Shown one piece after another: positions 5,958 through 8,098 of a stretch of 8,098 nucleotides of DNA (position 1 is its first letter; every line of letters begins with the position of its first letter). A program made the position numbers and the translations under genes. This DNA comes from NAT127 sp041655035 (GTDB taxonomy: Bacteria > Pseudomonadota > Gammaproteobacteria > Pseudomonadales > Porticoccaceae). The stretch spans positions 1 to 8,098 of the forward strand of contig JBAZCN010000143.1 in NCBI GenBank assembly GCA_041655035.1. Direction: 5' to 3'. The notes below the pieces were generated by a model. That model had not been told where the DNA came from. It did no database searches and saw only the letters and a program-made list of their open reading frames with translations.

Positions 5958-8072
5958 TCGGTTGCCCTGGATCGGTTGGCTATCGCCCCGCAGACCGCGC
6001 ACAGGCGTTGGTGGCTGGCCGCCGTGGCGCGGCGCACCGCGCTGTTGCTGCTGGTGGCCGGGCAGACGGCGCTGGCCGCCTGGTTCATGCTCTCGGTGCT
6101 GCCCTACCATGGCGGCAACGGGGTGGAAATCGGCATGCTGGTATTGTTTGCCGTGCTGTTTGCCTGGATCTCGTTCGGCTTCTGGATTGCCGTGGCGGGC
6201 TTCGTCCTGCGCCGCCTGGGCGGCGACCGCCATTCGCTGATGCGGCGTCAGGATGCCGCGGTGCTGGCTGCCACGCCGCTGGCGCGCACCGCGATCATCA
6301 TGCCGGTCTATCACGAGTCGGTCGAACGCAGCCTGGGTGGGCTCAGCGCCGTGTACCGCAGCCTGGAACGGACCGGGCGCATCGAGCATTTCGACTTCTT
6401 CATCCTCTCCGACAGCCGTGACCCCGATGTCTGGCTGCGGGAGCAGGCGGCCTGGGCGCAACTGTGCGACGAACTGGGCGCCGCCGGCCGGCTGTTCTAC
6501 CGGCGGCGCACGCTCAACCTGAATTACAAGAGCGGCAATGTCGGCGACTTTCTGCGCCGCTGGGGGCGCAGCTATTCCTACATGATCGTGCTCGACGCCG
6601 ACAGCCTGATGGGCGGCGACACCCTGGTGAAGATGGTGCAACTGATGGAGCGCCACCCCGGAGTGGGCATCCTGCAGACCAGTCCCGGGCTGCTCAACGG
6701 GCGCTCGCTGTTCGCCCGGACCCAGCAATTTTCCAGCCAACTGTACGGCCCGCTGTTCACCACCGGGCTGGCGGCGGTGCAGATGGGGGAAGCGGTGTTC
6801 TGGGGGCACAACGCCATCCTCCGCACCGCGCCCTTCATGGCTCACTGCGGCCTGCGCAAGTTGCCGGGCTGGGGGTTGTTCCGAGGTCCGATAATGAGCC
6901 ACGACTTTGTCGAGGCCGCCTATATGGGCAGGGCCGGCCATGAGGTCTGGCTGGAGCCGGGGCTGGCCGACTCCTGGGAAGAATCACCGCCGTCGCTGGT
7001 GGACGAACTGACGCGGGACAAGCGCTGGGTCAAGGGCAATATGCAGCATCTCTGGTTGATGTTGCGCAGTCGCAAGTTGCATTTCGCCCACCGCATGGCC
7101 TTTCTCAACGGCATCATGTCCTACCTCGCCTCGCCCCTGTGGCTGGCATTTCTGGCGCTGACAACCGTGACCACCACCCGCCTGGTGCTCTGGCCGATCG
7201 ACTATTTCCCCGACCAGCACCAGCTGTTTCCGCTGTGGCCCCAATGGCAGCCGTACCGGGCGGTAACACTGGTGACCTGCACCCTGGGGCTGTTGTTCAC
7301 GCCGAAATTTCTGGCTCTTGCCGATGCGCTGCTGACCAGCCGGGTCAAGGCGTTCGGCGGTGTTGTGCGACTGGTTGGCAGTGTGCTGCTGGAAATACTG
7401 ATTTCCACCCTGCTGGCGCCGATCCGCATGCTGTCGCACTCGCGTTTCGTCATGGAGGCGCTGTTCAACGTCGAACTGCGCTGGGCCGGTCAGAACCGTA
7501 CCAGCGAAACCGGCTGGCTCCAGGCACTGGTCTACCAGACGCCCGGCGCGGTGCTCGGTTTGTCCTGGGCGCTGTTCGCGCTGTGGCTGAAACCGATGTT
7601 CTTCTACTGGTCGCTGCCGGTGGCGCTGCCGTTGATTTTCGCCGCTCCGGTGTCGGTGATTCTCAGCCGGGTGCAGCTGGGGCAGTGGTTGCGGCGCCGG
7701 GGCTGGATGATGACCGGGGAAGAGGCCTTTGGCTCGCGGCTGCTGGAGGACATGCAGCACAATCCGCTGGCGCAAACCGCGCAGCCAGGATTTTGCGAGT
7801 CGGTCATCCATCCGCGGTTCAATGCCCTGCAGGTGGCGCTCGGTCGCCCCCGCCGCGGTCGACTGCGGCGGGGACGCCTGGATGAACTCGTTCGGCGCTG
7901 CCTGGAACAGGGGCCGGAGGGGCTTGATCGCATCGAGAAAAACCTGGTGGCCGAGGACCCGGCCGCCTTCGCCAGCCTGCACCAGCAAGTGTGGCGCGCC
8001 GCGCCCGACTCCCCCTGGGGCAAATTGCTGAATGCGCTGATCATCCGCTCCCCGAACCAAACGACGCGCTGA
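5955..8072 (+). CDS. opgH: Glucans biosynthesis glucosyltransferase OpgH (MdoH)
   Basis: OpgH is an inner-membrane family-2 glycosyltransferase that polymerises glucose from UDP-glucose into the linear beta-1,2-glucan backbone and moves it to the periplasm. In this 705-residue protein two membrane segments (about 28-50 and 61-85) precede the cytoplasmic catalytic domain (about 110-365). It carries RTAIIMPVYHE (111-121), ILSDS (150-154), YKSGNVGDF (191-199), the DADS metal-binding motif (214-217), GHNAILR (284-290), SHDFVEAA (315-322) and RDKRWVKGN (354-362), the family's form of the QxxRW motif. All catalytic aspartates are present. Further membrane segments follow at about 388-412, 434-458, 470-495, 530-548 and 550-570, then a soluble tail with HPRFNAL (619-625). 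E. coli OpgH is about 847 residues; the difference is mostly a missing N-terminal cytoplasmic region of roughly 110 residues and a shorter tail. Shorter forms are known in other proteobacteria. The gene is intact and last in the visible operon. Confidence 0.97.
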   Translation: MSVALDRLAIAPQTAHRRWWLAAVARRTALLLLVAGQTALAAWFMLSVLPYHGGNGVEIGMLVLFAVLFAWISFGFWIAVAGFVLRRLGGDRHSLMRRQDAAVLAATPLARTAIIMPVYHESVERSLGGLSAVYRSLERTGRIEHFDFFILSDSRDPDVWLREQAAWAQLCDELGAAGRLFYRRRTLNLNYKSGNVGDFLRRWGRSYSYMIVLDADSLMGGDTLVKMVQLMERHPGVGILQTSPGLLNGRSLFARTQQFSSQLYGPLFTTGLAAVQMGEAVFWGHNAILRTAPFMAHCGLRKLPGWGLFRGPIMSHDFVEAAYMGRAGHEVWLEPGLADSWEESPPSLVDELTRDKRWVKGNMQHLWLMLRSRKLHFAHRMAFLNGIMSYLASPLWLAFLALTTVTTTRLVLWPIDYFPDQHQLFPLWPQWQPYRAVTLVTCTLGLLFTPKFLALADALLTSRVKAFGGVVRLVGSVLLEILISTLLAPIRMLSHSRFVMEALFNVELRWAGQNRTSETGWLQALVYQTPGAVLGLSWALFALWLKPMFFYWSLPVALPLIFAAPVSVILSRVQLGQWLRRRGWMMTGEEAFGSRLLEDMQHNPLAQTAQPGFCESVIHPRFNALQVALGRPRRGRLRRGRLDELVRRCLEQGPEGLDRIEKNLVAEDPAAFASLHQQVWRAAPDSPWGKLLNALIIRSPNQTTR

Positions 8073-8098
8073 TCGTGGGCGCAGCTAAACCTTTGCTC

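Noticed and set aside
5949..8060. Long minus-strand frames (330 and 358 codons) opposite opgH
   Set aside because: They mirror the intact opgH coding frame, are rich in Gln, Arg, Pro and His as expected for antisense translation, and show no family motif.

Overview
The window reads as chromosomal DNA of a Gram-negative bacterium, most likely a gammaproteobacterium. The evidence is a complete TonB-dependent outer-membrane receptor, an ExoD-family membrane protein and an opgG/opgH pair for osmoregulated periplasmic glucans (OPG). The receptor's LEEVVVTA-type TonB box and plug resemble the large receptor families of marine, heterotrophic lineages, but the genus cannot be fixed from the sequence.

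Layout. Bases 1-54 hold the first 18 codons of a minus-strand gene that runs off the left edge, followed by about 300 bases without a recognisable gene. Bases 359-2763 hold the receptor, on the minus strand. Its natural ribosome-binding site and ATG (2763) lie one reading frame away from the main reading frame, so the signal peptide is only recovered by a -1 shift or a one-base change in an A5 tract. Bases 2794-3452 separate the receptor from the rightward genes. No convincing gene is seen there, only a weak 60-codon candidate on the minus strand and a GC-rich inverted repeat. Rightward from 3453 come exoD, then an apparent promoter, then a tight cluster: opgG, an unrecognised 80-codon gene, and opgH, which ends at 8072. 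The last 26 bases (8073-8098) show nothing recognisable.

How the genes work together. OpgH is the inner-membrane glucosyltransferase that makes and exports the linear beta-1,2-glucan backbone. OpgG is the periplasmic partner that processes or branches it. The small gene between them is coupled to opgH by a TGATG stop/start overlap and occupies the place where longer OpgH proteins carry a cytoplasmic N-terminal region, which this OpgH largely lacks. ExoD, on the same strand just upstream, belongs to a family linked to exopolysaccharide production, so the right half may be a small envelope-polysaccharide locus. The receptor is transcribed away from it and has lower GC (28 of 60 bases at 1201-1260 against 38 of 60 at 7201-7260), so the two halves probably have different histories.

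The most interesting points are the out-of-frame receptor start and the extra small gene inside the opgG-opgH operon. No mobile element, CRISPR array, tRNA or rRNA was seen.
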